A stretch of 64,000 nt of DNA, from contig NZ_KB217478.1 in NCBI RefSeq assembly GCF_000331305.1, positions 3,747,315-3,811,314 of the forward strand, read 5' to 3'. Position numbers and translations under genes: made by a program. Under the pieces are notes generated by a model. It was not told the origin of the DNA, made no database searches, and saw only the letters and a list, made by a program, of their open reading frames with translations. The stretch comes from Calothrix sp. PCC 7103 (lineage in GTDB: Bacteria > Cyanobacteriota > Cyanobacteriia > Cyanobacteriales > Nostocaceae). Positions within the stretch are counted from its first letter, which is position 1; the number at the start of each line of letters is the position of its first letter. Shown one piece after another: positions 12,798 through 23,357 of the stretch.

Positions 12798-14075
12798 TTA
12801 CTTTGTGACATCACGTAAAACAACTTCTATAGCTTTTTCTTTTTGGGGGTCGGCGCCTTGGGCGTATTCTAAAGTAAAGGGTACGGTGATATCTGGCGTA
12901 ACGCCTTTACCTTCGAGCCGAGTACCATTTACGAATACATTTGTTACTGCTACATATAATAAAGTACCATCTTGCATGATAAATGGGCGCCCTGCGACAA
13001 CGGCACCTAAAGTTTTAGTACCAATGACTGAGCCAATTTTATACTGTTGAAACCCATAAGCGATAATTTCTTTACTGCTTCTGCTACCTTCATTGATTAG
13101 CATAACGACAGGTTTTTTCCACTGAGCATCATAAGTTATGCGCGAACCATTACGGGCAATGCTAGTGACACTTGGACCTTGACCCGTAAACACAGTTAAG
13201 TAATTTGTATTTCCTCCACCCCAACCTGCACGCAAATCTAAAATTAATGCATCAGCATCTTTGAGACGGTCGTATAGCAAATCATATATAAGCTTTTCTT
13301 GAGATGGGTCAGCCGCATTCGCCCAAATATGAACGTAACCAATCTTTTTATTTTGACGCTCGATGATTTGGGTACTTACTCGTTGAGCATCAAGAAACAT
13401 CGTAGTTGCATCATATACTTTTGGTGTTACGACTATTTCTTGTTTACTATTAGTGTCGGCAGTACGCTGAATTTGTATTGTAACCTTTTGCCCTGCTTTA
13501 AGTGCAAATGATTGTACAGGTTGATATGGTTGATTATTTACGCTTAATATTTCATCACCAACTTTTATACCTGCTTTTATTGCTGGGCTTTCATCTAAAA
13601 TAGCACTGACAAATGTTTTACCGTTTATGGCTCTTGTAAAAATACCAATATCGGTGTATTCAAATTTGCCTTTAGAAAAAAATGGCTTGAGTCTATTTAG
13701 TGACTTTCTATCGCGTGGTTGAAAAATACCTATTAGTTGATAATAACTTTGCTCATCAGGAGTATAGAAGCGTGTATGTGAAGTTCGTAACTCAGCAAGC
13801 ATCTGGTTGACAACAGCAGCAAACTCTTGTGATGATTTAGACTTGATAGCTTGTGGTTTGTACTTATCGCGCATTGCTTGCCAATTAATTCCATTAAACT
13901 TAGGGTCGTAGAAGTTATCATTGATAGTCTGCCAAACTTCATCAAATATCCTTGCCTGTGGTTGTGCTAGCGTTGGAAGTAGTGGTGATGCCAACCACAG
14001 GGTTAGCATGACAACGATACTAAGGAGGAATGCAGCTAAATAATGCTTATTGGTAGAAAATTTAAATTGTTTCAT
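12798..14075 (-). CDS. S41-family (C-terminal processing type) peptidase (425 aa)
   Basis: Extracytoplasmic protease of the CtpA/Tsp superfamily. An N-terminal membrane anchor or signal (residues about 10-36) precedes a helical domain (IFDEVWQTINDNFYDPKFNGINW). A PDZ-like domain (ESPAIKAGIKVGDEILSVNNQP, about 160-215) and the protease core (ALILDLRAGWGGGN; NEGSRSSKEIIAYGFQ near 328-343) follow. The nucleophile Ser region is present. At the usual Lys position (TFGKG in CtpA) the sequence is TKTLGAVVAG, so the Lys is absent or displaced. It may use a different dyad or be weakly active. Divergent from the binding-protein gene. Confidence 0.85.
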   Translation of the reverse strand: MKQFKFSTNKHYLAAFLLSIVVMLTLWLASPLLPTLAQPQARIFDEVWQTINDNFYDPKFNGINWQAMRDKYKPQAIKSKSSQEFAAVVNQMLAELRTSHTRFYTPDEQSYYQLIGIFQPRDRKSLNRLKPFFSKGKFEYTDIGIFTRAINGKTFVSAILDESPAIKAGIKVGDEILSVNNQPYQPVQSFALKAGQKVTIQIQRTADTNSKQEIVVTPKVYDATTMFLDAQRVSTQIIERQNKKIGYVHIWANAADPSQEKLIYDLLYDRLKDADALILDLRAGWGGGNTNYLTVFTGQGPSVTSIARNGSRITYDAQWKKPVVMLINEGSRSSKEIIAYGFQQYKIGSVIGTKTLGAVVAGRPFIMQDGTLLYVAVTNVFVNGTRLEGKGVTPDITVPFTLEYAQGADPQKEKAIEVVLRDVTK

Positions 14076-14100
14076 TTAAATTACTTAGGGAGTAGTGTTA

Positions 14101-15012
14101 ATGTATCAACGTTGGATAATATCTAGTTTAAGCATTTTACTTAGTATCGTTGTGGCAGCTTGTTCTAACGTTGCGACATCTCAACCTCAACAAGTAGGTA
14201 CAACACCAACGGTGCCACAACAGACCGCGCCACAACAGACCGCGCAACGAGTAGTTGCACTTACGCCTCTATCGGCAGATATAATTTATAGACTTGATCA
14301 AAATAAGCTTGTGGGTATAGCTGGTAATTCGGTGTTAAATAAAGACTCGCGTTTTCAAGATATTACGAGTGTAGCTCAAGGAAGAACACAGCCAAACCTA
14401 GAAAAAATTGTAGCGCTCAAACCTGACTTAGTTATCGGCGCCTCTGGATTTTCTGACTCGACTCTTAAACGTCTACAGGAATTAAAAATTAGTACGTTAG
14501 CAACAAAAATAGATAGCTGGAAAGCACTAGAAGAACTGACGGCAACTTTAGGGCAGAAAATAGGCGCCAGTCCAAAACCATTATTAGATAAATACCAACA
14601 GCTTTTGGGACAAGGTACTAACACAAACAAAAATACTTCAGCTTTAGTATTAGTTAGCCGTCAACCAATTTTAACTCCAAATAAAAATAGTTGGGCAGGA
14701 GATATGCTCAACCAATTTCAAATCAAAAATATTGCCGCTGACTTACAGGGTAAAAGTCCATTTGGTGGATATGTGACTTTATCACCTGAAAAAATTTTAG
14801 AAGCAAACCCAGAAACAATTATTCTTGTTAATGCTCCACAAGGTAGTTCCGAGCAAGAAGTTATCGACGGATTTAGAAAAGAAACATTTTGGCAAAAACT
14901 ACAAGCGACAAAAAATAACAGAGTATATGTTTTTGATTATCTTGGCTTAGTAAACCCTGGAAGTATTGAGGCAATTGAAAAAGCCGCCGAAAAGCTCCAA
15001 GAAATTACGTAG
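14101..15012 (+). CDS. BtuF/FhuD-type ABC transporter substrate-binding lipoprotein
   Basis: Periplasmic binding protein for a cobalamin- or siderophore-type ligand. A lipobox VVAAC puts the lipidated Cys at about residue 21. The binding fold shows RVVALTPLSADIIYRL, PNLEKIVALKPDLVIGASGF and VTLSPEKILEANPETIILVN. I chose ATG 14101 because GGAG at 14088-14091 is 9 bp upstream, while the alternative GTG at 14095 is too close. No permease or ATPase gene is adjacent. The ligand cannot be set from sequence alone. Confidence 0.88.
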   Translation: MYQRWIISSLSILLSIVVAACSNVATSQPQQVGTTPTVPQQTAPQQTAQRVVALTPLSADIIYRLDQNKLVGIAGNSVLNKDSRFQDITSVAQGRTQPNLEKIVALKPDLVIGASGFSDSTLKRLQELKISTLATKIDSWKALEELTATLGQKIGASPKPLLDKYQQLLGQGTNTNKNTSALVLVSRQPILTPNKNSWAGDMLNQFQIKNIAADLQGKSPFGGYVTLSPEKILEANPETIILVNAPQGSSEQEVIDGFRKETFWQKLQATKNNRVYVFDYLGLVNPGSIEAIEKAAEKLQEIT

Positions 15013-15040
15013 CACAGGCATCCTGCTTGTGTTATTTTAA
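15012..15040 (+). terminator. Terminator after the binding-protein gene
   Basis: CACAGGCA-TCC-TGCTTGTG hairpin (15013-15031) with TTATTTT downstream, directly after the stop codon. Confidence 0.6.
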
Positions 15041-15057
15041 ACATTTTAACTGTGCAA

Positions 15058-15528
15058 TTATTGCCTAATACCAAACAAACTCAAAATTTTCCGAGACTCA
15101 GCCAACAAACGCTTCTCTTCGTTACGGTATTTAGGCAATGATACATTTATAGCAGGTGTATCCAGATTCCAGCCTGCAACTAATTTATTGTTTCGGAACC
15201 CATATCTTTGAAAATCGGCGCCAGATACTTGAATTAATTTACCATTTCTATATTCATATATAGCTACATCTAAAGAGCCACTTTCATCACCTTCTGATGC
15301 TTCCGTGCTACTTATCTGTATATATATTGGTTTTCCCTTAACTTGGCATAGAGTATATATAAAATAGCCTTGCTTTTTTGTTCGTTCAGGACAATTAGCT
15401 GGCGCCGCATCACCTTTAAATTCTTTAACTTTTTGGTTGTAATATTCCTTCTTGTTATTGGCTAAAGATGGGGATGTAATACCTAATACCAAAAAGGCAA
15501 TAGTTAGTAATCGAACTAAATTGGTCAT
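15058..15528 (-). CDS. Exported hypothetical protein (156 aa)
   Basis: Signal peptide in residues 1-23 (LLTIAFLVLGITSPSLA). The mature protein is small and rich in Lys and Tyr, with GYFIYTLCQVKGKPIYIQIS and DVAIYEYRNGKLIQVSGADFQRYGF. It has two Cys (NCPERT, TLCQ) that could form a disulfide. No family recognised. Monocistronic and convergent with the binding-protein gene. Confidence 0.75.
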   Translation of the reverse strand: MTNLVRLLTIAFLVLGITSPSLANNKKEYYNQKVKEFKGDAAPANCPERTKKQGYFIYTLCQVKGKPIYIQISSTEASEGDESGSLDVAIYEYRNGKLIQVSGADFQRYGFRNNKLVAGWNLDTPAINVSLPKYRNEEKRLLAESRKILSLFGIRQ

Positions 15529-16190
15529 ATTTCAAGGTTTACGCAAAAAATTTATTATATCAAAAATTTAACTTATAAAAAGAGACATAAAACACAGTGT
15601 TTTTACTGAATATTAGTCGAGAAACCTGGTTTCTTGGCGTATTGAACATGCATAAGTCTCAAACGTCAGAAATATATAGTTACAGATGGGGAAGTGAGGG
15701 TTCCACATTGATTTTTTAAATTCAAATGAGGTAGTTATGCCATTACACTTAACGGTTGTGGGGTTGTGGGGAGAGGTTTTAAACATACATTTAATATATT
15801 TTGTGTTTATATAAACACTATAGTAAACAGGCTAAATGTTTTTTTCGCTAATCTGATGTTGAGATTTTACCTTTAAACTTCAGTAATTTTTCGGTACTCT
15901 TAACCTAGCAGCAATCAAGTTGAGTTCTAAGCAATTATTTATGGATAAAAATAGAGACTTTAAAAACTCATTGAGTGATTTATTTATTATTTGAGCGCAA
16001 GAATTTTGGCAATGTGTATGTTATGCTTGTCGTAGAAAGGTTGAGAGCCACATTTATTTTATAAATAAGTATACCTTTTGACTAAAAGCAAATTAAAAAT
16101 AGGTATTTATAAAAACCTGAATTTAGTTGTTTCAATACGTTAACCTTCGTTTATCATAGTTTACTGCTACACATTTTCTTTTCAAAAACT
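15529..16190. other. Intergenic region with a palindromic repeat
   Basis: About 660 bp with no credible gene. It holds GAGAAACCTGGTTTCTT near 15619, a member of the AAACC[CG]GGTTT palindrome family also seen at 20132 and 23320. The stretch just before 16191 is very AT-rich and probably holds the promoter of the XRE-PBP regulator, whose start has no obvious Shine-Dalgarno sequence. Confidence 0.5.
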
Positions 16191-17351
16191 ATGAAGCAAG
16201 GTACAAACCTTTGTAACAATCTAAAATCTATCAGGACTCGTCTAGGCATGAGCCAGCAAGATTTAGCAAATATTGCGGGTGTCACTCGTCAGACTATAAG
16301 TGGCGTTGAATCTGGACAATATACTCCCAATGTTGCTATAACCTTACGGTTGGCTAAGGCACTTGGTTGTAAAGTCGAAGATTTGTTCTGGATGGAGGAA
16401 GATTTACCAACTGTTGAAGCAGTCGTTACTAAAACAGTTTTAACAAAAGGAAAGTTACGAGTTAGTTTGGCAAGGGTTGGAGGTCAATGGATAGCTCATC
16501 CTCTAATGGGAAAAGATGCATTTCGTACTGAAATGATACCAGTAGATGCCGAGACTATTTATTGTAACAACTTGGAGGAAGAAGCCTTTGACCAAATGCA
16601 TACAAGTAAAATCTTGGTGCGAGTGCTAGATGATACTGAAAAATTGCAAAATTCAGTTTCAATAGCAGGTTGTACACCTATAATTTCTCTCTGGGCTAAA
16701 GCTAGCGAACGTTGGCATCCGCAGTTACGAGTGCATTATACTTTTGCGAATAGCATGGATGCATTGCGCTCTTTAGCTAGAGGTGAGGTTCATATTGCTG
16801 GTATGCATTTATATGACCCAAAAACGCAGGAATACAATATCCCTTTTGTGAGGGAGGTTTTATCTGATAAAGAGGCTGTTTTAATTAGTATTGGTGTCTG
16901 GGAAGAAGGATTGTTGGTACCTTTAGGTAACCCAATGAAAATTAAAACGATTGCTGATTTGGTGGAAGCAAAAGCGACTATTGTTAACCGCGAAATTGGC
17001 GCCGGAAGTCGGATGATTTTAGAACGCCAAATGGAGCAAGAACAAGTATCACCATCAGCAGTCCAAGGATTTGATCATACTGTTCGTAGTCACCAAGATG
17101 TTGCAACAGTTGTTATTTCGGGAATTGCGGATGCAGGTATTAGTACAGCTTCTATTGCTGCTATGTTTGGATTGGGATTTGTGCCTTTGCATTCGTCACG
17201 GTATGACTTGGTAATTCTTAAATCATATCTCAATGAGGCGCCAGTTCAGCAATTGCTCGGTACTTTAGAACATCGGTTTGTAAAATCTCAATTAGAAATA
17301 CTTGGCGGTTATGATACTAGCTCTTTAGGAGAAGTGGTAGCAAGTATCTAG
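16191..17351 (+). CDS. XRE-type HTH regulator fused to a periplasmic-binding-protein-like domain
   Basis: Residues about 8-66 form an XRE helix-turn-helix (IRTRLGMSQQDLANIAGVTRQTISGVESGQYTPNVAITLRLAKALGCKVEDLF). The C-terminal 200 residues are a PBP-like ligand domain (HIAGMHLYDPKTQEYN, then IVNREIGAGSRMILERQM and GIADAGISTASIAAMFGLGFVPL). This is the architecture of molybdate/anion-sensing regulators, including VnfR-type repressors of alternative nitrogenase genes in Anabaena. It lies 148 bp upstream of nifH on the same strand, so control of nifH is plausible. The ligand and target are inference. Confidence 0.85.
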   Translation: MKQGTNLCNNLKSIRTRLGMSQQDLANIAGVTRQTISGVESGQYTPNVAITLRLAKALGCKVEDLFWMEEDLPTVEAVVTKTVLTKGKLRVSLARVGGQWIAHPLMGKDAFRTEMIPVDAETIYCNNLEEEAFDQMHTSKILVRVLDDTEKLQNSVSIAGCTPIISLWAKASERWHPQLRVHYTFANSMDALRSLARGEVHIAGMHLYDPKTQEYNIPFVREVLSDKEAVLISIGVWEEGLLVPLGNPMKIKTIADLVEAKATIVNREIGAGSRMILERQMEQEQVSPSAVQGFDHTVRSHQDVATVVISGIADAGISTASIAAMFGLGFVPLHSSRYDLVILKSYLNEAPVQQLLGTLEHRFVKSQLEILGGYDTSSLGEVVASI

Positions 17352-17472
17352 TAAATATACTCAATAAATATCAGTAAATATATGTTGTCAAACACTCATA
17401 CTTTTGTAGTGGGACGGGCGCCACCGGCTTTGGCTCTACATTGCGAACAATTCATAATTGTAGACCCACTAA

Positions 17473-18474
<1,002 letters not shown>

Positions 18475-18512
18475 GATTTTTACTCTTCTTTAAAGACGTA
18501 GTAAAAATTAAC

Positions 18513-18535
18513 AAGTGGGCTAAAATTGCCCACTT
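18513..18535 (+). terminator. Hairpin after nifH
   Basis: AAGTGGGC-TAAAATT-GCCCACTT, an 8-bp stem about 40 bp past the nifH stop. No long T run follows, so termination strength is uncertain. It isolates nifH as a single-gene unit. A second hairpin (GTAAGGTGGG/CCCACCCTAC, 18731-18753) lies before the next, convergent gene. Confidence 0.5.
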
Positions 18536-18757
18536 ACTCCCAAGCACAATAGTTTTTTTCAATTCGGAGGTTAAATAATGCTTTAATTAATAGTCAATTA
18601 TATTGACACTCAAAGATAATTATACGCGAAATACTAATATTGTTTTTCGTATTCTGCAATTGGTTGATTAATTCATAACTGGAATGGGAAATTATTTTTC
18701 CATTCTTTTTTATTTTATATAGTTTTATATAGTAAGGTGGGCATTACCCACCCTACT

Positions 18758-19852
18758 TTACTCTAAATCGCCATCAATTTGATTAATTTCTTCGTCTAGC
18801 AATATAGCATCGATTGAAATTACTTGGACTCCGGTTTCTGATGGTAAAATAAAAACTGCTTCAGAAGTAGTATCTTCGGGTTTCTCTGTTTCTACGGCAC
18901 TAATTATAAGTAGGTCTTCGTCTAAAATACTTGGAGTCTCTAATAACTCAGTATCAAAGGTGCTGTAATTTAATGTATTAGTAGCATATTCAATATCATC
19001 AGTATCTTTAGTATTATCAGTTTCTAAGACACTAATTATAAGTTGTTCTTCTAAAATACTTGGAGTCTCTAATAACTCAGTATCAAAGGCGCCATCATTT
19101 AATGTATTAGTAGCATATTCAATATCATCAGTATCTTTAACTTCCTCTGTTTCCGAAGCGTCTACAATCACTTGGTCTTCGTCTAAAATACTTGGAGTCT
19201 CTAATAACTCAGTATCAAAGGCGCCATCATTTAATGTATTAGTAGCATATTCAATATCATCAGTATCTTTAACTTCCTCTGTTTCCGAAGCGTCTATAAT
19301 TACTTGGTTTTCGTCTAAAATACTTGGAGTCTCTAATAATTCAGTATCAAAGGCGCCATCATTTAATGTATTAGTAGCATATTCAATATCATCAGTATAT
19401 TTAGCTTCCTCTGTTTGTAAGGTGCTTATTACCTGTTGGTTTTGGTGTTGAATGCTTGGAGTTTCTAATGGTTTAGTATTAGGGGCACCGTAATTTGATG
19501 TATCATTTTTATACTGAAATGACTGATTAGAATTAAAGGTATTATTTTGTACTGTATCAATTGTGTCACCGATAACAGCGTGAGTAGCTCCTTCAGCTAC
19601 AGTTTTGACTGCATCTCCTACACCTTTAGCTGTCTGGAATAGACCGTCACCTATTGTTTTGGCGGCGCCTCCTAGACCTTTGGTAGTATGATTAAAGCCC
19701 TGAGCAATTCTTCTTCCAGCGAAAGCAGCAGCTAATGAACCTAATGTACCGCCAATAAGTCCACCTATAAGCGCTCGATTTAATCCAGAATTTTTCTCTT
19801 TTTCATCTGGATTTTTGTGTGAGGTGTCGAATTCCTGCTTATTTTCAATCAT
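18758..19852 (-). CDS. Repeat-containing acidic protein with Gly-rich N-terminal region (364 aa)
   Basis: N-terminal part (about 22-110): a glycine-zipper-like segment (ALIGGLIGGTLGSLAAAFAGRRIAQGF) and an amphipathic stretch (GAAKTIGDGLFQTAKGVGDAVKTVAEGATHAVIGD). From about residue 135 a 44-residue unit recurs four times almost unchanged plus one degenerate copy (core: YATNTLNDGAFDTELLETPS then IL-DE-Q-I), all strongly acidic. No known family. The repeats suggest recent copy-number change. Possibly membrane-associated at the N-terminus with an exposed acidic rod. Confidence 0.75.
   Translation of the reverse strand: MIENKQEFDTSHKNPDEKEKNSGLNRALIGGLIGGTLGSLAAAFAGRRIAQGFNHTTKGLGGAAKTIGDGLFQTAKGVGDAVKTVAEGATHAVIGDTIDTVQNNTFNSNQSFQYKNDTSNYGAPNTKPLETPSIQHQNQQVISTLQTEEAKYTDDIEYATNTLNDGAFDTELLETPSILDENQVIIDASETEEVKDTDDIEYATNTLNDGAFDTELLETPSILDEDQVIVDASETEEVKDTDDIEYATNTLNDGAFDTELLETPSILEEQLIISVLETDNTKDTDDIEYATNTLNYSTFDTELLETPSILDEDLLIISAVETEKPEDTTSEAVFILPSETGVQVISIDAILLDEEINQIDGDLE
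18925..19460 (-). repeat. 132-bp in-frame tandem repeat
   Basis: Within the acidic repeat protein, a 132-bp (44-codon) unit starts near 18929, 19058, 19190 and 19322, with a decayed copy near 19453. One step is 129 bp, a one-codon deletion. The central copies are nearly identical in DNA, and three carry a GGCGCC at the same place, so expansion was recent. Confidence 0.9.
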
Positions 19853-20020
19853 AATTTTTTAGCTTCTTAAATAAAATAGATTATTTCTGTTGTTAATTTA
19901 ACTACTAAAAATAATACTTTAACCCTTCTTTTGATAGAGAATATAGTTTTTTTAATACCGCTTTAGTTGTAACATATAGTAGTTCTTATTGGTTCATAAA
20001 TATTAATAAAAATTCAGAAA

Positions 20021-20046
20021 ATAAAAAAGCCTCTTCTATGAGAGGC
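20021..20046 (-). terminator. Minus-strand terminator
   Basis: On the minus strand GCCTCT-catag-AGAGGC is followed by a run of six T. It lies past the end of the large repeat membrane protein gene (stop at 20152). The 19853-20151 gap otherwise holds only AAACCCGG-type palindromes near 20060 and 20132. Confidence 0.7.
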
Positions 20047-20151
20047 ATTACGATAAACTCAAAGAAACCGAGTTACTACGCAATTCATTGTCGCAGACAA
20101 ATCTTCGTTTTTATTACAATATCCTAATGAAGAAACCCGGTTTCTAAAATT

Positions 20152-23100
20152 TTATATTGCTATTGCTCCGGCGATTGCGGAAGCTACTAGAGAAACAAAA
20201 GCGGTGTTAAATACCCACCAAGCGGCGTCTGCAACAGCTTTTTTCGTTTCTACTGCTTGCTTTTGTGCTTGTTCTTTAATCACTTTGAGACGTTTTTGTG
20301 TTTCCTGTTGAATGCGTTCGGCTCGATGCAATACGCTATCGCGTGAGGCTTCAATTTGATCAATAATTTTGTTAGCTTGCGCTTCGGAAATATCAGAGCG
20401 CGAACTGAGAACTGCTACTAAAGTATCACGGTCGAATTGACTAAGGCGCCCGCGTAAGGCTTCAAATCCTGCTTGCGGGTCGTCAAACAATTTGGCAAAG
20501 TCTTGTTGTATACCTTCGTAGTTAAGTTCGGGACGCTCAAGTGAGTTGAGATATTCGCGAACCTTACCAAAAACGCCATCAATGACTGATTGGACTCTTT
20601 GCTGAATTTGTTGGAATTGTTCTACAACTGAGTTGCGAACAGATTCGATTTGTTCCACAATTCGGTTTGCTTCTTCTTCTGAAATATCTTCACGTTGGGA
20701 CAATAAAGCTACAATTGTCGAACGGTCGATTTTAGAAGCACGCTCACCCAAAGATGATACTCCTGCACGGGGGGAAGATAGCAATAACTGTAAATCGCGC
20801 TTAATACCTTCGGGGTTGAGTTCTTCTTTGTTGGTATTACGTAGGTATTTTTCTAGACTCTGTTCAAAGTCGAAAGCTCCTTTAGTTGCGCGGTTTGCTA
20901 GGCGCCGTGGTGCTTTGATGATATTATCGATGGCTTCTTGTGTAGTGTCAATGGTGCGATTAACTTGCTCTTCGCTTAATCCCGCTTGAGACAATAGCTT
21001 AACTAGCGTTTCTCTATCAACTTGAGATAGTCGATCGCTTAGTGCATTGGCGCCAGCTTTGGGGTCTTCAAATAGTTTTTGCAAGTCTTGTTGAATACCT
21101 TCTGGGTTGAGTTCCTCTAAGTTAGTATTGCGAAGATACTCAGCAATGGTAGTAGTGGTTTTTTCATACTGTTGTTTGGCTTTATCCGCTACTTGTTGAG
21201 GAGCTTGCAAAACTCTATCGCGGACTGACAATAAATTATCGATGGTTTTGTTGACCTGTTCTTCGCTCAAATCTTGGCGTTGACTTAGTAATTTTACCAA
21301 AGTCTCGCGGTCAAACTGCGATAATCTTCCACGTAAAGCAGATAATCCAGCTTGGGGGTCAGAGAGTAATTTTCCAAAATCGCGCTCGACATCTTCTGGG
21401 TTGAGTTCTTTAAGGTTCGTATTCCGCAAATAATCTTCGACACTTTGACGCAGTTGTGAAGCTTTTTGTTTAGCTTGTTCTTGAAGTTCGTTGGCTTGAT
21501 TTAAGACATTATCGCGGGTGCGTTCGAGTTGGCTAACAATATTATTAACTTCTTCTTCGCTAATGTCTTCGCGTACAGCAAGTAATTTCACCAAGGTATC
21601 GCGGTCAAATTGTTTAAAACGCGCGCTTAATTCATCAAACCCAACTTCTGGGTCTTCAAGCAACTTGCTTAAATCTCGCTCAATACCTTCTGGGCTAAGT
21701 TCGACTTTTCCGGTTGAACGTAGATAATCTTCAACTTTGCTACGAATGTCTTGGGATTTTTCTCGTGCTGCTGCTTTTTGCACCGTTTCATAAACGGACG
21801 CACGGATACTTTCCATTTCTTGCGCTATTTCTTTAACCTTTGCTTCACTCAAATCACCTCGTTGGTTTAGCAAGTTAATAAAATAGTCTTGGTTAAGGTC
21901 TTCTAACTGGCGCCGAACGGTTGCGGGGTTTGCGTTGGGGTCGTAGATGACTTCTTGGAATTCATCTCTTATAGTAATGCGGTTAAAATGCCAAGGCAAA
22001 GAATCGAGAATATATTCTTCGACATCTGCTTTAATGGTATTACTTGGTGATGCAGGTAATTTTTGAGCTACAGTACTACCTAGTTGACTTGCCTGTTGAG
22101 TGGCTTGGTCTTTTAGTTTTTGTAGTTGTGAGGTAATTTTCTCAATATCTACATTTTGAGCTTTTCCTACTACCTGCTGCAACTGACTTGTAACTTTATC
22201 TATATCTACATTAGAAAAATCTACATTAGAAAAGTCTACTTTTTTGAGGACTGCTGGTAAAGCATTACCTACACCAACTTCAATCGCTTGCTTTAGTAAA
22301 CCATTACCTTGCTTACCATTACCAACTCCTGCTGTCACCAATTCTTGAAGACGTTGACCTAATTTCTCAGGTTGTAAATCTTGCGGTGTGGTGGAGGACA
22401 GTAATTTAATAACTTGGTCTGTGGGATTTTGTTGTTGATTGGAAGACTGCTTCCAGGCGCCTTCAAGTTGGTCAGCAATGCGATTAATATCATATGACGA
22501 GAAATCTGTGCCACTGCTGATTAAATCAACAAACGTTTGACGATTAATATTTTTCAGTAAGTCACTATCTGCAATAGACCCTAAATCCACATCTTTAAGA
22601 AGTTTATCAAATTGATTGCGAATTTCTTTAACGTCTAGTGAAGGTACTTGTAAAGAGCTTAAGGAACTAGAAAGTGTATTTTTAATACTCGAAGCGTCAA
22701 AACCCGAAGTTAATTCGCGTCGAACAGCATCTGTAATTTCCTCAGTTGTGGAGACCATTTGCTGTTTTGCAGTATTGGCGCCAATTGCAGCAGTAGCTGT
22801 ACCCATAATTCCTTGCATACCGCTAGTTGCAGTACTAACAAGTGAGCCAATTAAAGAACCTACAGCATTTGAACCTAACCACATAATCACCGTAAAATAC
22901 GCAGACCAAATGACTACACCAATAGTTGCCCCTAAAAATGCGTTTTCAATTAAGCTGAGTTTTACCGCTAAAAAACTAGCAGCAAATAAAGCAATACTTG
23001 CAGTGATAAGCGCCCATAAGCCCACAGTCGATTCAACTTTACGAACTGTACTGCCCAAGCTTTCCGACTCATCAGAATCTGAACCTGAGCCTGTTCCTAT

Positions 23101-23292
23101 AGCCGAAATACCTATAGCTACCGAGAGGTTGGTCAAAAGTAATTGAAAGGCAAATGCCATCAATATACCCGCAAACAAAGCTACTAAAAATTTAGGACCA
23201 GAAAAAACTAATGAAGCTTCTTCTGCTGTTAAAACTTCACCTCTAACCGGGATTTGTATTAATTGCAAAGCAGTTAATGCATTTTGGAACAT
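20152..23292 (-). CDS. Large membrane protein with six ~100-residue repeats (1,046 aa)
   Basis: Start set at ATG 23292: GAGG lies 8 bp upstream, while the longer frame to 23358 only reads through a palindromic repeat. N-terminal third: four hydrophobic segments (VALFAGILMAFAFQLLL, GLWALITASIALFAASFLA, FLGATIGVVIWSAYFTVIMW and a Gly-rich one). The rest has about six units of YLRNT-ELNPEGI-DL-KLL-DP-AG---L--RLSQ-DRETLVKLLSQR-DLSEEQVN-I, joined by coiled-coil linkers, and ends with a membrane helix (AWWVFNTAFVSLVASAIAGAI). Follows the PRC-barrel gene by 65 bp, so likely co-transcribed. Function unknown; the repeats resemble helical scaffolds rather than enzymes. Confidence 0.85.
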   Translation of the reverse strand: MFQNALTALQLIQIPVRGEVLTAEEASLVFSGPKFLVALFAGILMAFAFQLLLTNLSVAIGISAIGTGSGSDSDESESLGSTVRKVESTVGLWALITASIALFAASFLAVKLSLIENAFLGATIGVVIWSAYFTVIMWLGSNAVGSLIGSLVSTATSGMQGIMGTATAAIGANTAKQQMVSTTEEITDAVRRELTSGFDASSIKNTLSSSLSSLQVPSLDVKEIRNQFDKLLKDVDLGSIADSDLLKNINRQTFVDLISSGTDFSSYDINRIADQLEGAWKQSSNQQQNPTDQVIKLLSSTTPQDLQPEKLGQRLQELVTAGVGNGKQGNGLLKQAIEVGVGNALPAVLKKVDFSNVDFSNVDIDKVTSQLQQVVGKAQNVDIEKITSQLQKLKDQATQQASQLGSTVAQKLPASPSNTIKADVEEYILDSLPWHFNRITIRDEFQEVIYDPNANPATVRRQLEDLNQDYFINLLNQRGDLSEAKVKEIAQEMESIRASVYETVQKAAAREKSQDIRSKVEDYLRSTGKVELSPEGIERDLSKLLEDPEVGFDELSARFKQFDRDTLVKLLAVREDISEEEVNNIVSQLERTRDNVLNQANELQEQAKQKASQLRQSVEDYLRNTNLKELNPEDVERDFGKLLSDPQAGLSALRGRLSQFDRETLVKLLSQRQDLSEEQVNKTIDNLLSVRDRVLQAPQQVADKAKQQYEKTTTTIAEYLRNTNLEELNPEGIQQDLQKLFEDPKAGANALSDRLSQVDRETLVKLLSQAGLSEEQVNRTIDTTQEAIDNIIKAPRRLANRATKGAFDFEQSLEKYLRNTNKEELNPEGIKRDLQLLLSSPRAGVSSLGERASKIDRSTIVALLSQREDISEEEANRIVEQIESVRNSVVEQFQQIQQRVQSVIDGVFGKVREYLNSLERPELNYEGIQQDFAKLFDDPQAGFEALRGRLSQFDRDTLVAVLSSRSDISEAQANKIIDQIEASRDSVLHRAERIQQETQKRLKVIKEQAQKQAVETKKAVADAAWWVFNTAFVSLVASAIAGAIAI

Positions 23293-23315
23293 ACTATTTT
23301 CCTCAGTTTTAATTT

Positions 23316-23355
23316 TAATGAAACCGGGTTTCTTCGTGAAACCGGGTTTATGCAG
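23316..23355. repeat. Tandem AAACCGGGTTT palindromes
   Basis: GAAACCGGGTTTCTTC (from 23320) and GTGAAACCGGGTTTA follow each other between two minus-strand genes. The same family occurs near 15619, 20060 and 20132, with a looser match near 44630. They are short dispersed palindromes, not part of the reading frame of the large membrane protein if the start at 23292 is right. Confidence 0.7.
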
Positions 23356-23357
23356 CA

